From positions 29,184 through 93,183 of the forward strand of contig SHVQ01000007.1 of assembly GCA_009694195.1 (NCBI GenBank): 64,000 nt of DNA, given 5' to 3'. Position 1 is the first letter of the stretch. Each line of letters opens with the position of its first letter. Of this stretch, positions 34,874 to 44,865 are shown piece after piece. The translations under genes were made by a program, and so were the position numbers. This DNA is from Rhodospirillales bacterium (GTDB lineage: Bacteria; Pseudomonadota; Alphaproteobacteria; Rhodospirillales; SHVQ01). A model generated the notes under the pieces. The model did not search any database. It had not been told where the DNA came from and saw only the letters and a list, made by a program, of their open reading frames with translations.

Positions 34874-36735
34874 GTCGTCGGGCGAGAGCGACGCTTGGCA
34901 GCGAGCTCCTCGGCGGTGATCCGAACGTACGGCACGGGCTCGGCAAACCCCTTCAGTTGGGCGGATTCCGAGACGGGCGCGTAGTCGGCGAGCAACGGTG
35001 CAACCGCCGGATCGCTAGCCAGCTTGCGCGAGACGACCACGTCGCCTCCTTGGCTTTGCCCCTCCAACCGCGCCGTCATGTTGGTGGCGGATCCGTAGTA
35101 GTCGAGTTTGTCGTTGAGTGTGACGGAGATGCATCGGCCGGCATGCAAGCCGAGTTTCACGATCACCGGCTCCTTGCCCGACGTCCGGTTGAAGGACTCG
35201 AAGTCGTCTTGAATCTGAACGGCGCAGCGAAAGGCGTCGGCTGGGTCGATGAACGCCGCCATGATGGCGTCGCCGATGGTCTTCACGATCGCGCCGTTGT
35301 TGTTGCGGACGGCCTTTCCGAGGATCGCAAAGTGCTGGCGGACGAGCACGTAGGCCTCGGGCTCGCCGATCCGCCCGTAAAGCGAGGTAGATCCCTTGAG
35401 ATCGGTGAACATGAGCGTGATGTGGTCGATTTCCACATGATCGCCCGGCCGGAGCACGTCGTTGGTGAAGAGATCGCGAAACGATTGGAGCGCGGTCGCC
35501 CGGTGGGCGGTCAACGCATCCCGCGCCCACTCGCGATCCTCGATGATGAAGGTCAGGCGCCGGGACGTCTTGTTGCGAAGCGTGACTTGGCCCCGCCCGG
35601 CGGGGTCGCCCGCCGCGATCGTCTCCTTGCCGTCGGGCCCGAGGCTGGCGATGACTTCGGGAAATACGTCGCCCCTGCATTCGATGAACTCCTCGGCGCC
35701 GGGCTCGAGCGTCCGGAGTCTGTAGAATCCTGGCGGCATCGTGGCGGTCTCGGTGCGGCTCTCTCCGGCCCCGAGCGTGACTTGTATGCGAACGTGGGGC
35801 GTGCTCATCGGCCCGAACAGGCAATATTCGCCGCCCTCGACGGCCCGGATGGCGAGCGAGGGGTCGAATGCAAGCTCCACGTTCTTCGAAAAGTTGCGGT
35901 CGTAGGGGATGTTGCATGACGGGCAATGGGCCCCCGTCGGGAGTTGATCCAAGGTCGTCACGGTCGCCTTGCCGATTCCGCAACGGGGGCAGAGCAGGTC
36001 CCATCGGAGCTTGAGCAGACCCTGTTTGACGGCCTCCAAGCAAACCTCGATCGCGTGCCGTTCGGGGACGCCCCAAAGACGCGCGAGCTTGAGCGGGCGG
36101 ATTTTCCAGATGTCGACTTCCTGGCGTTCGGTGATGAAATCGGCGAGGCGCTGCGCAAGCCCGTGCCCGTGCGAGGTCGCTTCGATCTGCGGCACGATGG
36201 CGGCGATTCGCGCTGCGGCGCCCGCCGCGAGCTTCGGCGGCTTGGCCTCGAATTCGAGGGCACGCTCGCCTTTCGCGAAATCTCCCGCATTGCGTGCGAG
36301 GCGGGCGAACGTGCGCCCGGCGGCGTCGAGAAATCCGAGCGCCAGGATGGCGCGGCCAAGCAGATTGGCGGGCTCGACCGCGAGCGTGTATTCGCCGCGG
36401 CAGCCTTTCCCCTCCGGAAAGAAGCGAAGGGTTGCGCAAAGGCTTTTGAAGGGGCCGTTCCGAAAGTGACGACAGTGTTCGAACCACCGGTTTTCAATCC
36501 AATTAACCGGCTTGTCCTCCCACGTGATGGTGAAAGGTCCCTTGCGGAGGTGGCCGAGATACAAGACCGAGCCGTCGGCCTGGGGAATCTCCTCGATTTC
36601 GTGCTTCGGAAGCTCGGCGGCTTCGTTGAAACGCGCGGTGTCGGCGAGCACCGGCCAAATCTTCTCGACCGGGGCTTCGAACCGCCAGATACAGGTTCGG
36701 CTTTTGACGTGTCCCATCGGAATTGGCGAGGCCAT
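34870..36735 (-). CDS. Class III adenylate cyclase with N-terminal SRPBCC-like domain, regulatory domain and zinc ribbon
   Basis: About 621 residues. The order is an SRPBCC/polyketide-cyclase-like module ([22 protein letters not shown], near the start), a DUF5939-like regulatory region with a CPRC...CPSC zinc ribbon near residues 250-272, and a C-terminal class III catalytic domain. The catalytic set looks complete: metal aspartates in FTDLKGS (about 445) and TIGDAIM (about 486), the adenine-selecting lysine/aspartate positions (KLDYYG), and the transition-state Asn/Arg in TNMTAR. It should make cAMP. The start is uncertain among ATGs at 36819, 36753, 36735 and 36717; a GATGAGG lies 12 nt before 36735. 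Confidence 0.85.
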   Translation of the reverse strand: MASPIPMGHVKSRTCIWRFEAPVEKIWPVLADTARFNEAAELPKHEIEEIPQADGSVLYLGHLRKGPFTITWEDKPVNWIENRWFEHCRHFRNGPFKSLCATLRFFPEGKGCRGEYTLAVEPANLLGRAILALGFLDAAGRTFARLARNAGDFAKGERALEFEAKPPKLAAGAAARIAAIVPQIEATSHGHGLAQRLADFITERQEVDIWKIRPLKLARLWGVPERHAIEVCLEAVKQGLLKLRWDLLCPRCGIGKATVTTLDQLPTGAHCPSCNIPYDRNFSKNVELAFDPSLAIRAVEGGEYCLFGPMSTPHVRIQVTLGAGESRTETATMPPGFYRLRTLEPGAEEFIECRGDVFPEVIASLGPDGKETIAAGDPAGRGQVTLRNKTSRRLTFIIEDREWARDALTAHRATALQSFRDLFTNDVLRPGDHVEIDHITLMFTDLKGSTSLYGRIGEPEAYVLVRQHFAILGKAVRNNNGAIVKTIGDAIMAAFIDPADAFRCAVQIQDDFESFNRTSGKEPVIVKLGLHAGRCISVTLNDKLDYYGSATNMTARLEGQSQGGDVVVSRKLASDPAVAPLLADYAPVSESAQLKGFAEPVPYVRITAEELAAKRRSRPTT

Positions 36736-37033
36736 CGCAGACGGACGCCTCATCCCTCCATGCACGGCGGAGACAGTAACGCCTTTGACCGCGCGGGGCC
36801 AACCGGAGCGGATGCTCATCACGTGCCCGTGATCGTCGACCGATTCGCATTTCTGGTCCACGCGTTCCGGACCAATTGGCTCTTGCGAGCCGGGCCCCGA
36901 TCTGAAAAGTTAACATTCGTCGTTAAGCCGCGCATCATGTCCTATTTTGCGGTTATCGATGCCTTGCTGCCTTGTGGTCGCCATAATTTGCGGCCATTCC
37001 TGGTGGCGGCGGAAATTGGCGTGAGTCACTTAA

Positions 37034-38281
37034 ATGACCGCAACTCACGTCCGGCTGCGCCGGCTCGTATCGATTTCGACGGTCAGAAGCCCGAGTTTGC
37101 CCGTGTCCGCGCGATTAAATAGACCACGACCAACGGCTGCAGAGACAGCTCGTGCGGCCCGCGCGTTCAACCGCCGGGTTCTGCTGACGCGGATTGGCGC
37201 GGTCGCGTCGGTCGCAGCCATCGGTCCCTGGGTTGTCAGCCGCGAAGCCCTCTCATCGTCCGGCACTCTCTCCATCATGATGTGGTCGGACTACCTGCCG
37301 AAGCCCTTCGTCGACCGGTTTGAAAAAGAGACGGGAATTAAGGTCCGTCATACGCGTTATGGCTCGAACGAGGAGCTTCTCACCAAGCTCAAAGCGACCA
37401 AAGGCCGCGGCTTCGATTTGGTGAGTCCCGCATCGCACAGAATCCAGCTTTGGCAATCTCTCGAGTTGCTGCAGCCGTGGGACTTGAACCGCGTCCCGGT
37501 GGACAACATCGATCGATCCAAGTTGGATCGCGTGCTTCCGCAAGGAACATGGGGCGGCAAACCCCACCTCCTGCCCTATGTCTGGGCCCTCGAAGGGCTC
37601 GGCTGGCGGGCCGATAAATGGATGCGCGACCCTCGCGAGGCCAGTTACGGGGATCTGTGGCTGCCCGAGCACAAAGGCGTGATCATGGGCCGCACGCATT
37701 CGATGATGATCGGCATCGGGCTTCACCTTGACCGTACGGGCAAGCTTCCGTCGAACCGGATGCTGGATACGTTCAAGAGCGAAGACGCCATGCGGAAGGT
37801 CTGGAACGAGATCACGCGCTATGCCGTGGAGCGAAAGGCTTGGCTGAAGCAATTCTGGGAAGACTCCGATGCTCAGATCAACGGCTTCATGCACAACGGG
37901 GTGATTCTCGGCCAGGTGTCGGACGGCCCCGTGACGCGGCTGAAGAATTCCGGGCAGCCGATGGCGTTCGCTGCCCCGATCGAGGGCGCGCTTGCGTGGA
38001 TCGACGGTCTTTCAATCCCGATCGCCAGCAAGAGTCTGGACCAGTCGTATGAGTTCCTGAAGTTCGCCTACAACGTGAAATCGGGGGCCCTGCTCACCAA
38101 CGAGAGCGGCTATCAAAGCTGCGCCGCGGGGGTCGATAAACTTCTCACCAAAAAGATGAAGCGGAAGATGGTCGAAGCGTTCCCCGGCGATTCCATGGAT
38201 CGCCTCTGGTGGTGGCCTTCCGAGCCCTCCTGGTACGGCGGATTGAGGGCGCGCTACAGCGACATCTTTCTTTCGGCTTGA
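37034..38281 (+). CDS. PotD/PotF-type extracellular solute-binding protein
   Basis: 415 residues. A twin-arginine-like export signal precedes a hydrophobic core (FNRRVLLTRIGAVASVAAIGP, split at residues 46-66), after which the mature part opens with LSIMMWSDYLPKPFVDRF, the beginning of spermidine/putrescine-binding proteins. Later VPVDNID, LPYVWALEGLGWR and the terminal WWPSEPSWYGG fit the same family. No permease or ATPase gene is nearby, so it is an orphan binding protein or works with a transporter elsewhere. The long basic N-terminus before the RR suggests the true start may be a later codon. Confidence 0.82.
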   Translation: MTATHVRLRRLVSISTVRSPSLPVSARLNRPRPTAAETARAARAFNRRVLLTRIGAVASVAAIGPWVVSREALSSSGTLSIMMWSDYLPKPFVDRFEKETGIKVRHTRYGSNEELLTKLKATKGRGFDLVSPASHRIQLWQSLELLQPWDLNRVPVDNIDRSKLDRVLPQGTWGGKPHLLPYVWALEGLGWRADKWMRDPREASYGDLWLPEHKGVIMGRTHSMMIGIGLHLDRTGKLPSNRMLDTFKSEDAMRKVWNEITRYAVERKAWLKQFWEDSDAQINGFMHNGVILGQVSDGPVTRLKNSGQPMAFAAPIEGALAWIDGLSIPIASKSLDQSYEFLKFAYNVKSGALLTNESGYQSCAAGVDKLLTKKMKRKMVEAFPGDSMDRLWWWPSEPSWYGGLRARYSDIFLSA

Positions 38282-38451
38282 CGAAGAGCGAATTCGCTCG
38301 GTCTTTGGGACGAATCGGGCGGTTCAGGCCCGCCGAATTCCCCTTGATTTCTTTTCGCCAATTGGCAGTCTGAGGCCGTCCGACGGAGATGCCGTCGCGG
38401 CGCGGACGGCGCGGTTTCTCGATGTTCCATTCGGAGGGAGTCATTACGAAA

Positions 38452-39072
38452 ATGCTGAGTCGACGTTTGCTGCTCTGCGCCGGGTTCAGTGTCGCGGTTT
38501 GGGCGACTCTATCGTTTTCCGCTCACGCCAATGAGTTCGGTCAAGGGGCCGAGCGATTCATACGCACGATGGCCGAGCGGGCAATCGCCGATCTCACGGC
38601 GAAAGAGGTATCGCGCTCGACTCGGATCGAACGGTTCCGCAAGCTGATGTACGAGTACTTTGCGGTGAAGGGGATCGCGCAGTGGGTGCTGGGCCGCCAT
38701 TGGCCTCGGGCAACTCCGGAACAGCAGTCCGAGTATCTGAAGCTTTACGAAGATATGATGATTGCCATGTACGTCGATCGCTTCACGGCCTATCAGGGCG
38801 AGACGTTCGATATTTTTCGGACCGACGTGGTCGACGGCAAGGATGCCCTTGTTCATTCCGTGATTTCGCGACCGAGTGGCGATCCCCTCAAGGTGGAATG
38901 GCGCGTCCGGGCCAAGGGCGGCGAGTACAAGATCGTCGATATCATGGTAGAAGGCGTCAGCATGGGACAGACTCAGCGTTCGGAGTTCGCTTCCGTCATC
39001 AGCCAGAATGGCGGCAATGTCGGCGCCTTCCTCACCGAGCTCCGAAAGCGTCTTCAGCCTAGCGCTTCCTAG
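38452..39072 (+). CDS. MlaC/Ttg2D family periplasmic phospholipid-binding protein
   Basis: 206 residues with an N-terminal signal peptide (RRLLLCAGFSVAVWATLSF, cut after about SAHA) and the MlaC domain: FRKLMYEYFAVKGIAQWVLGRHW and EQQSEYLKLYEDMM. Such proteins ferry phospholipids, or in the hopanoid context other lipids, across the periplasm between a membrane complex and the outer membrane. It lies 35 nt before hpnC on the same strand, and two further paralogues are at 56781 and 57452. It is more distant from those than they are from each other. ATG at 38452 fits the signal peptide. Confidence 0.85.
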   Translation: MLSRRLLLCAGFSVAVWATLSFSAHANEFGQGAERFIRTMAERAIADLTAKEVSRSTRIERFRKLMYEYFAVKGIAQWVLGRHWPRATPEQQSEYLKLYEDMMIAMYVDRFTAYQGETFDIFRTDVVDGKDALVHSVISRPSGDPLKVEWRVRAKGGEYKIVDIMVEGVSMGQTQRSEFASVISQNGGNVGAFLTELRKRLQPSAS

Positions 39073-39106
39073 AGCCGATGGCCGGCTGGTGGGCCCGCCG
39101 CGTTCC

Positions 39107-39979
39107 ATGACCCCGCCTTCCCGCCACGCCGTCGAAACACCCTCGGGCAAGGACGCCGCCTACGAGAATTTTCCCGTCGGATCATGGCTGCTGCCGGCCA
39201 AGCTTAGGCCGCACATCGCCGCTTTCTATGCGTTCGCCCGCGCGATCGACGACATCGCGGACAATCCGGAGCTCGCGCCCGACGACAAGATCAAGCGCCT
39301 CGAGCTCTTCGAGGACGGCCTTCTTGGCCGCCGGGATGACCCTTCGCTGAGGACGGCCACCCGGATGCGGCAAAGCCTTGCCGAGACGGGCGTCACTTCA
39401 GACCATTGCCTCGACCTCGTCAAAGCCTTCAAGCAGGATGCAACCAAGCTCCGTTACCGTGATTGGAACGATCTCATGGGCTATTGCATTCTGTCCGCCG
39501 CCCCCGTGGGACGCTACCTGCTGGATCTGCACGGCGGGTCGCGGGACGGCTACGGCCCGTCGGATGCGCTCTGCAATGCGTTGCAGGTGATCAACCATCT
39601 CCAGGATTGCAAGGAAGACTACCTCACGCTCGATCGTGTCTATGTCCCGCTGGATTGGATGCAGGAGACGGGCGCTTCGGTGGAGGACCTCCGCGGAAGC
39701 GCCGCGACGCCGGCCTTGCGAAAGGTCCTGGACCGGACGCTGCGGGCGACCGAGGGCTTGATGATCCTCGCGCGGCACCTGCCTGTCGGACTGGTGAGCG
39801 ATCGGCTCGCCATGGAATCGGCCGCCATCGTCCGCATCGCCGACCGCCTGATCCGGCTCCTGTATGCCCGCGACCCGCTGGCGATTCGCGTGAAGCTCAC
39901 GAAGCCGCAGTTCCTTTGGTGCTGTATGCAGGGAGTCGGCGAAGTTGGCCGCGCGATGCTCGGCCGGCGCGCGTGGTAA
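39107..39979 (+). CDS. hpnC: Hydroxysqualene synthase HpnC
   Basis: 290 residues, trans-isoprenyl diphosphate synthase (squalene/phytoene synthase) fold. The first aspartate motif is AIDDIADN (47-54) and the second is NHLQDCKEDY about 120 residues later, both needed for Mg-diphosphate binding. HpnC turns presqualene diphosphate into hydroxysqualene. ATG at 39107 lies 35 nt after the MlaC-type gene. It opens the run hpnC-hpnD-hpnE-shc-hpnG, all plus strand with gaps of 0-109 nt, which is one operon. Confidence 0.93.
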   Translation: MTPPSRHAVETPSGKDAAYENFPVGSWLLPAKLRPHIAAFYAFARAIDDIADNPELAPDDKIKRLELFEDGLLGRRDDPSLRTATRMRQSLAETGVTSDHCLDLVKAFKQDATKLRYRDWNDLMGYCILSAAPVGRYLLDLHGGSRDGYGPSDALCNALQVINHLQDCKEDYLTLDRVYVPLDWMQETGASVEDLRGSAATPALRKVLDRTLRATEGLMILARHLPVGLVSDRLAMESAAIVRIADRLIRLLYARDPLAIRVKLTKPQFLWCCMQGVGEVGRAMLGRRAW

Positions 39980-39987
39980 CGTGACCG

Positions 39988-40851
39988 ATGACCGCCGAGC
40001 CGGGCTCCCCTTCGAAGGCCGAGGCCATGGTTCACGTCGCGGACGTGGTCAAGCGCTCGGGTACGTCCTTCTTTTGGGGGATGCGCTGCCTGCCGGAGGA
40101 GAAGCGCTCGGCCATGTATGCGGTGTACGCCTTTTGCCGCGAGGTCGACGATATAGCCGACGATCCGGGAGCCGAGGAGGAGAAGCTCTTCCGCCTGGGT
40201 CAGTGGCGGGGGGAGATCGAGCGTCTCTACGCCGACCGGCCGCGAGCTCCGATTTCCGTCGCGCTCGCCGATCCGGTCGAGCGGTTCGCCCTTCGCAAGG
40301 AGGACTTTCGCGCCGTCGTCGCCGGAATGGAGATGGACGCGCGTGCGAGCGTCCGGATTGCCGACATGGCCGAGCTCCATCTCTATTGCGACCGTGTCGC
40401 GTGCGCGGTCGGGCGGCATTCCGTCCGCATCTTCGGAATCGACGGGGAAAAGGGCGACCTCCTTGCCGCGGCCCTCGGCCAGGCGTTCCAGCTCACGAAC
40501 ATTCTCCGCGATCTGAGTGAGGATGCAGCCCGCGACCGCTTGTATCTCCCGCAGGACGTGCTCACGGCTCACGGCATCGCGGAAAGCGACCCGCAGGGCG
40601 TTTTAGGTCATCCCGCCTTGCCCCAAGTCTGCGATCTGGTCGCCGCCATCGCGAGCCGCCGGTTCGCGGAGGCCGTCACGATCTTGAGGCAATGCAAGCG
40701 CGAACAGGTGCGCCCGGCGGTCCTCATGATGGAAATGTACCGCCGCATTTTCCGCGATCTCACGCGGCGTGGATGGACGAACAACGGCGAGCGGGTGCGG
40801 CTCTCGAAGCTGGAGAAGCTTTGGGTTATCCTCCGGCACGGTGTGATCTAA
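39988..40851 (+). CDS. hpnD: Presqualene diphosphate synthase HpnD
   Basis: 287 residues of the same fold as HpnC. It keeps both aspartate motifs (EVDDIADDP at 52-60 and LRDLSEDAARDRLYLP), the YAFCREVD block and the FFWGMRCLP start typical of HpnD. It condenses two farnesyl diphosphates to presqualene diphosphate, the substrate of HpnC. It starts 8 nt after hpnC and ends 2 nt before hpnE. Confidence 0.93.
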   Translation: MTAEPGSPSKAEAMVHVADVVKRSGTSFFWGMRCLPEEKRSAMYAVYAFCREVDDIADDPGAEEEKLFRLGQWRGEIERLYADRPRAPISVALADPVERFALRKEDFRAVVAGMEMDARASVRIADMAELHLYCDRVACAVGRHSVRIFGIDGEKGDLLAAALGQAFQLTNILRDLSEDAARDRLYLPQDVLTAHGIAESDPQGVLGHPALPQVCDLVAAIASRRFAEAVTILRQCKREQVRPAVLMMEMYRRIFRDLTRRGWTNNGERVRLSKLEKLWVILRHGVI

Positions 40852-40853
40852 AA

Positions 40854-42101
40854 ATGTCGGTGCTCACGCACGTGGTCGGGGCAGGCCTCGCCGGCCTTGC
40901 CTGCGCGCTCCGGCTTACGCAGGCCGGGGCGCGTGTCCACGTCCACGAAGCCGCAAGCCATGCGGGCGGACGCTGCCGCTCCTTTGACGATCCGGTGGTC
41001 GGCCGCCGGATCGACAACGGCAACCATCTATTGTTGAGCGGCAACGTGCGGACGCTCGCGTATCTTCGGGACGTCGGCGCCGCCCGGACGCTCGCGGGTC
41101 CGGAACAGGCTACGTACCCGTTCTTCGACTTAGGCTCGGGCGAACGTTGGACATTGAAACCGAACGCAGGTCCCATTCCCTGGTGGATCTTCCAGCCGAG
41201 CCGCCGGATTCCCGGAACCCGGGCGGGAGACTACCTCAAGGCGGTTAAGCTCGGCTGGGCCCGGGATGGGGACACCGTCGCATCGTGCCTGGGGACGGGC
41301 CGGCCGATTTTCCCGCGGTTTTGGCAGCCGCTCGCCGTCGCCGTGTTGAATGCGAGCGCGGAGGAGGGGGCGGCCCGGCTGTTGTGGCCGGTGATCCGCG
41401 AGACGTTCGCGAACGGAGAGGCGGCGTGCCGGCCCCTTATCGCGGCCGATGGATTAAGCGCGAGCTTCGTCGATCCCGCCGTCGCCTTCCTGGAAAAGTC
41501 AGGCTGCCGGTTCGACTTTAACGAACGCCTGCGATCAATGTCCTTTGAAGGCGCCCGTGTGACCGGTCTCGATTTCGGAGACGGGCGCGTTTCCGTTGGT
41601 GCCGACGAACCGGTGGTCCTCGCGGTGCCCCCGGCCGTCGCGTCGGACCTCGTTCCCGGCCTCTCGGTCCCCCGGGAAAGCCGCGCCATCGTAAACGCTC
41701 ATTTCCGCCTGGCAGCCCCCCAAGCCGCGCCCTCGCTGCTGGGGCTGGTCGGGGCCGTCTCGCAATGGCTGTTCGTCCGCCGCGACGTGGCTTCTGTGAC
41801 CGTCAGCGCGGCCGATGGGTTGATCGATACTCCGGCCGAGGACCTCGCGGCACGCCTATGGGTGGAAGTGGCCCGGGCGCTCGCCCTTGGGCAACAACCG
41901 CTGCCGCCCCACCGCATCGTGAAGGAGAAGCGGGCAACGTTCGCCCAAATCCCGGCCGAGCTTTCCCGCCGCCCGGGGACGCGAACCGCGTGGCGAAATC
42001 TCCTCCTTGCGGGCGATTGGACGGCCACGGGCCTCCCTGCAACCATCGAAGGAGCCGTGCGATCGGGCGAAACAGCCGCCGAGACCGTCCTCCGGGGTTG
42101 A
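40854..42101 (+). CDS. hpnE: Hydroxysqualene dehydroxylase HpnE (FAD amine-oxidase fold)
   Basis: 415 residues. It begins with an FAD-binding Rossmann motif (VVGAGLAGLACAL from residue 7) and ends with the second dinucleotide motif LLLAGDWTATGLPATIEGAVRSG, as in phytoene desaturase-like and amine-oxidase flavoproteins. HpnE reduces hydroxysqualene to squalene, completing the three-step route. ATG at 40854 is 2 nt after hpnD. Confidence 0.93.
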   Translation: MSVLTHVVGAGLAGLACALRLTQAGARVHVHEAASHAGGRCRSFDDPVVGRRIDNGNHLLLSGNVRTLAYLRDVGAARTLAGPEQATYPFFDLGSGERWTLKPNAGPIPWWIFQPSRRIPGTRAGDYLKAVKLGWARDGDTVASCLGTGRPIFPRFWQPLAVAVLNASAEEGAARLLWPVIRETFANGEAACRPLIAADGLSASFVDPAVAFLEKSGCRFDFNERLRSMSFEGARVTGLDFGDGRVSVGADEPVVLAVPPAVASDLVPGLSVPRESRAIVNAHFRLAAPQAAPSLLGLVGAVSQWLFVRRDVASVTVSAADGLIDTPAEDLAARLWVEVARALALGQQPLPPHRIVKEKRATFAQIPAELSRRPGTRTAWRNLLLAGDWTATGLPATIEGAVRSGETAAETVLRG

Positions 42102-42210
42102 GCGGGCACTTGAAAGTAGCGGCGCTTTTTGACACAAGATGCCGCCAGCCGCGTCTTTCGCGGGCCTGGCGAGCCCTGCCGCCATAGAACGTGCGTGTTT
42201 GAATTCAAAT

Positions 42211-44178
42211 ATGAATGGAATGACGGTGCTCGATCAGCCTGTCCTGCCGGCGCCATCCGCCCCGGCGCGCGACCTCCGCACGGTCGACGCGGTGATCGAC
42301 GAGGCCGGCTCCTGGCTCGCGTCGCGCCAAGCGCCGGACGGACACTGGACCTTCGAGCTCGAGGCGGACGCGACGATCCCGTCAGAGTATATCCTGCTCA
42401 ATCACTATCTCGGCGAGATTGACGACGCGCGCGAGGCGCAGCTCGCCGCCTACCTGCGATCCATTCAAGGCGCTCATGGGGGGTGGCCGCTGTTTCACGA
42501 CGGCGACCTGAACATCAGCGCATCGGTCAAGGCGTACTACGCGCTCAAGTTGACGGGCAACGATCCGAACGCGCCGCACATGGCGAAGGCTCGCGACGCG
42601 ATTCGCGCCCACGGCGGCGCGGCGAAGGCCAACGTGTTCACCCGGATCGCGCTTGCGCTGTTCAGGCAGGTCCCCTGGCGGGCGGTGCCGGTGATCCGAG
42701 TCGAAGCCGTCCTGCTGCCGAAGTGGTTTCCCTTTCATCTGGACAAGGTGTCCTACTGGTCGCGGACGGTCATGGTGCCGCTGTTCGTGCTGGCCGCCCT
42801 CAAGCCCTGCGCCCGCAATCCGCGCAAGATCGACATCGCGGAGCTTTTCCTCGTCCCCGCCGAGCAGGAGCGGCATTACCTCGTCAATCCGACCGGCCGC
42901 TGGATCGGCACCGCGTTTCTCGGCTTCGATCGAATCATCCGGTGGCTGGAGCCGTTGTTCCCGAAATCCATCGAGCGGAAGGCCATCAACAAAGCAATGG
43001 CCTTCGTAAAGGAACGCCTGAACGGGGAAGACGGCCTCGGCGGAATCTTTCCGGCCATGGCGAACGCCCTGATGGCGTTCGACGCTCTGGGCTACCCGCG
43101 GGACCATCCGGATGTGGTCATCGCGCGCCAATCCATTGAGAAGCTCCTCGCGATCCACGACGGGAAAGTCTACTGCCAGCCCTGTCTCTCGCCCGTCTGG
43201 GATACGTGCCTCGCCGGCCACGCGATGCTGGAAGCGGGGTACGAGGGTGACGGCCCGGTGATGAAAAAGGCCGCCGAGTGGCTGGTCGAGCGGCAGATCC
43301 TGGACGTTGCCGGGGATTGGGCCGCGACGCGTCCGGGGTTGCGTCCGGGCGGGTGGGCCTTCCAGTACCGCAACGATCATTACCCGGATGTCGACGACAC
43401 GGCGGCGGTCGTGATGGCGCTCCATCGCGCCGATGCCGCAGCATACCGTCCGGCCATCGATCGCGGCGTCGAGTGGATCATCGGCATGCAGGGCCGGAGC
43501 GGAGGCTGGGGCGCCTTCGATGCCGACAACGAGCACTATGTCCTGAACCACATCCCGTTTGCCGACCACGGAGCGTTGCTGGACCCGCCGACCGCGGATG
43601 TGAGCGCCCGCTGCCTCGGCATGCTCGCCCAGGCGGGCTATGGGCGGGACCATCCGGCCGTCGCGCGCGCAATCCAATATTTGCGCGACCGGCAGGAGAA
43701 GGACGGCTCGTGGTTCGGCCGCTGGGGCACTAACTACATTTACGGCACATGGTCCGTGCTTGCCGCACTCAACGGCGCGGGCGAGGACATGCAGGCGCCG
43801 CACGTCCGGAAGGCTGTGGCGTGGTTGAAAAATTACCAGCAGGCGGACGGCGGCTGGGGCGAAGACTGCGCCACTTATTGGGCAGCCCGGAAGGGCGAGG
43901 TGAAGGCGAGCACACCGTCGCAGACGGCGTGGGCGGTTCTCGGGCTGATGGCTGCCGGCGAGGTCGAGAGCGAAAGCGTGCGGTGCGGGATCGAATACCT
44001 GATGCACGCTCCCCGCGAGGGCGGCAAGTGGCAGGAGCGGTACTGCAACGCCGTCGGGTTCCCGCGGGTGTTCTACCTGAGCTACCACGGCTACAGCGCC
44101 TACTTTCCCCTGTGGGCCCTGGCGCGATACCGCAACCTTCTAAAATCGAACACGAAATCTCCGACGTTCGGGATCTGA
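42211..44178 (+). CDS. shc: Squalene-hopene cyclase
   Basis: 655 residues. The protonating motif is DVDD (393-396). Several QW repeats are visible, for example QGRSGGWGAFD, KDGSWFGRWGTNYIYGTW and QADGGWGEDCATY, and the chain ends with the usual YLSYHGYSAYFPLWALARY region. It cyclises squalene to hopene/hopanol on the membrane face. The start at 42211 gives an N-terminus like other alphaproteobacterial cyclases; an in-frame ATG at 42139 would add 24 residues and neither has a strong ribosome site. Confidence 0.96.
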   Translation: MNGMTVLDQPVLPAPSAPARDLRTVDAVIDEAGSWLASRQAPDGHWTFELEADATIPSEYILLNHYLGEIDDAREAQLAAYLRSIQGAHGGWPLFHDGDLNISASVKAYYALKLTGNDPNAPHMAKARDAIRAHGGAAKANVFTRIALALFRQVPWRAVPVIRVEAVLLPKWFPFHLDKVSYWSRTVMVPLFVLAALKPCARNPRKIDIAELFLVPAEQERHYLVNPTGRWIGTAFLGFDRIIRWLEPLFPKSIERKAINKAMAFVKERLNGEDGLGGIFPAMANALMAFDALGYPRDHPDVVIARQSIEKLLAIHDGKVYCQPCLSPVWDTCLAGHAMLEAGYEGDGPVMKKAAEWLVERQILDVAGDWAATRPGLRPGGWAFQYRNDHYPDVDDTAAVVMALHRADAAAYRPAIDRGVEWIIGMQGRSGGWGAFDADNEHYVLNHIPFADHGALLDPPTADVSARCLGMLAQAGYGRDHPAVARAIQYLRDRQEKDGSWFGRWGTNYIYGTWSVLAALNGAGEDMQAPHVRKAVAWLKNYQQADGGWGEDCATYWAARKGEVKASTPSQTAWAVLGLMAAGEVESESVRCGIEYLMHAPREGGKWQERYCNAVGFPRVFYLSYHGYSAYFPLWALARYRNLLKSNTKSPTFGI

Positions 44179-44865
44179 GTGGCTCGGCTCGGCATCATCA
44201 CGGGTCTGGCGAGCGAAGCGGCGTGTCTTGAGGCCATTCCGGCGGCCGAGCGGCCGCCGCTGCGCTGTGCCGGCGCGAACGCCATCCGGGCGCGCGAGGC
44301 GTCCCGTTCGCTCCTCGACGACGGATGCACGGCGCTGATGAGCTTCGGACTCGCGGGCGGCCTGGTGCCGCGTTACGCGCCCGGCACGCTCATCGTCGCC
44401 GACGCCGTCGTCGGTGCCGACGGTCGCCGGTACGAGACCGACGGCGAATGGTGCACGCGCTTGTGGGCCGCCCTCAAGGAAGACATGAATGCCAAGCTCG
44501 CGACCCTCGCCGGTTCCGACCAAGCGTTGCGCTCGTCGGCGGCCAAGGAAGCCCTCGGCCGTTCGACCGGCGCGGCGGCGGTCGACATGGAAAGTCACGG
44601 GGTTGCCGAAGTGGCCCTGGAGCGCAGCGTTCCCTTCGTTGCCGTGCGCGCGGTGGCGGATCCGTTCGACCGGCGAATTCCGGGCTGGATCGCGGGCAGC
44701 GTCGCCGCGGACGGCGAGGTCCGCTACCTCGCGGTCATCCTTGGATTGATGTTGAGGCCGTGGGAGCTGCCCAATCTGATCGCGCTCGCGGGGGACAGCG
44801 AACGCGCGCTCGCGGCCTTACGCGGCGCGGTCGCGCGTGCCGGACCGCGCTTCGGTCTCGCTTAG
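44179..44865 (+). CDS. hpnG: Hopanoid-associated phosphorylase HpnG
   Basis: 228 residues of the nucleoside phosphorylase superfamily, with LGIITGLASEAACLE at the start, SFGLAGGLVP in the phosphate/purine region and AVDMESHGVAEVA carrying the ribose-binding Met-Glu. HpnG removes adenine from adenosylhopane to give (phospho)ribosylhopane. It starts with GTG immediately after the cyclase stop, so the two are coupled. Its last 48 nt overlap the 3' end of hpnH on the other strand. Confidence 0.9.
   Translation: MARLGIITGLASEAACLEAIPAAERPPLRCAGANAIRAREASRSLLDDGCTALMSFGLAGGLVPRYAPGTLIVADAVVGADGRRYETDGEWCTRLWAALKEDMNAKLATLAGSDQALRSSAAKEALGRSTGAAAVDMESHGVAEVALERSVPFVAVRAVADPFDRRIPGWIAGSVAADGEVRYLAVILGLMLRPWELPNLIALAGDSERALAALRGAVARAGPRFGLA

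Noticed and set aside
38286..38299. 14-bp palindrome GAGCGAATTCGCTC after the PotD-like gene as a terminator
   Set aside because: No loop and no following T-run; may be chance.
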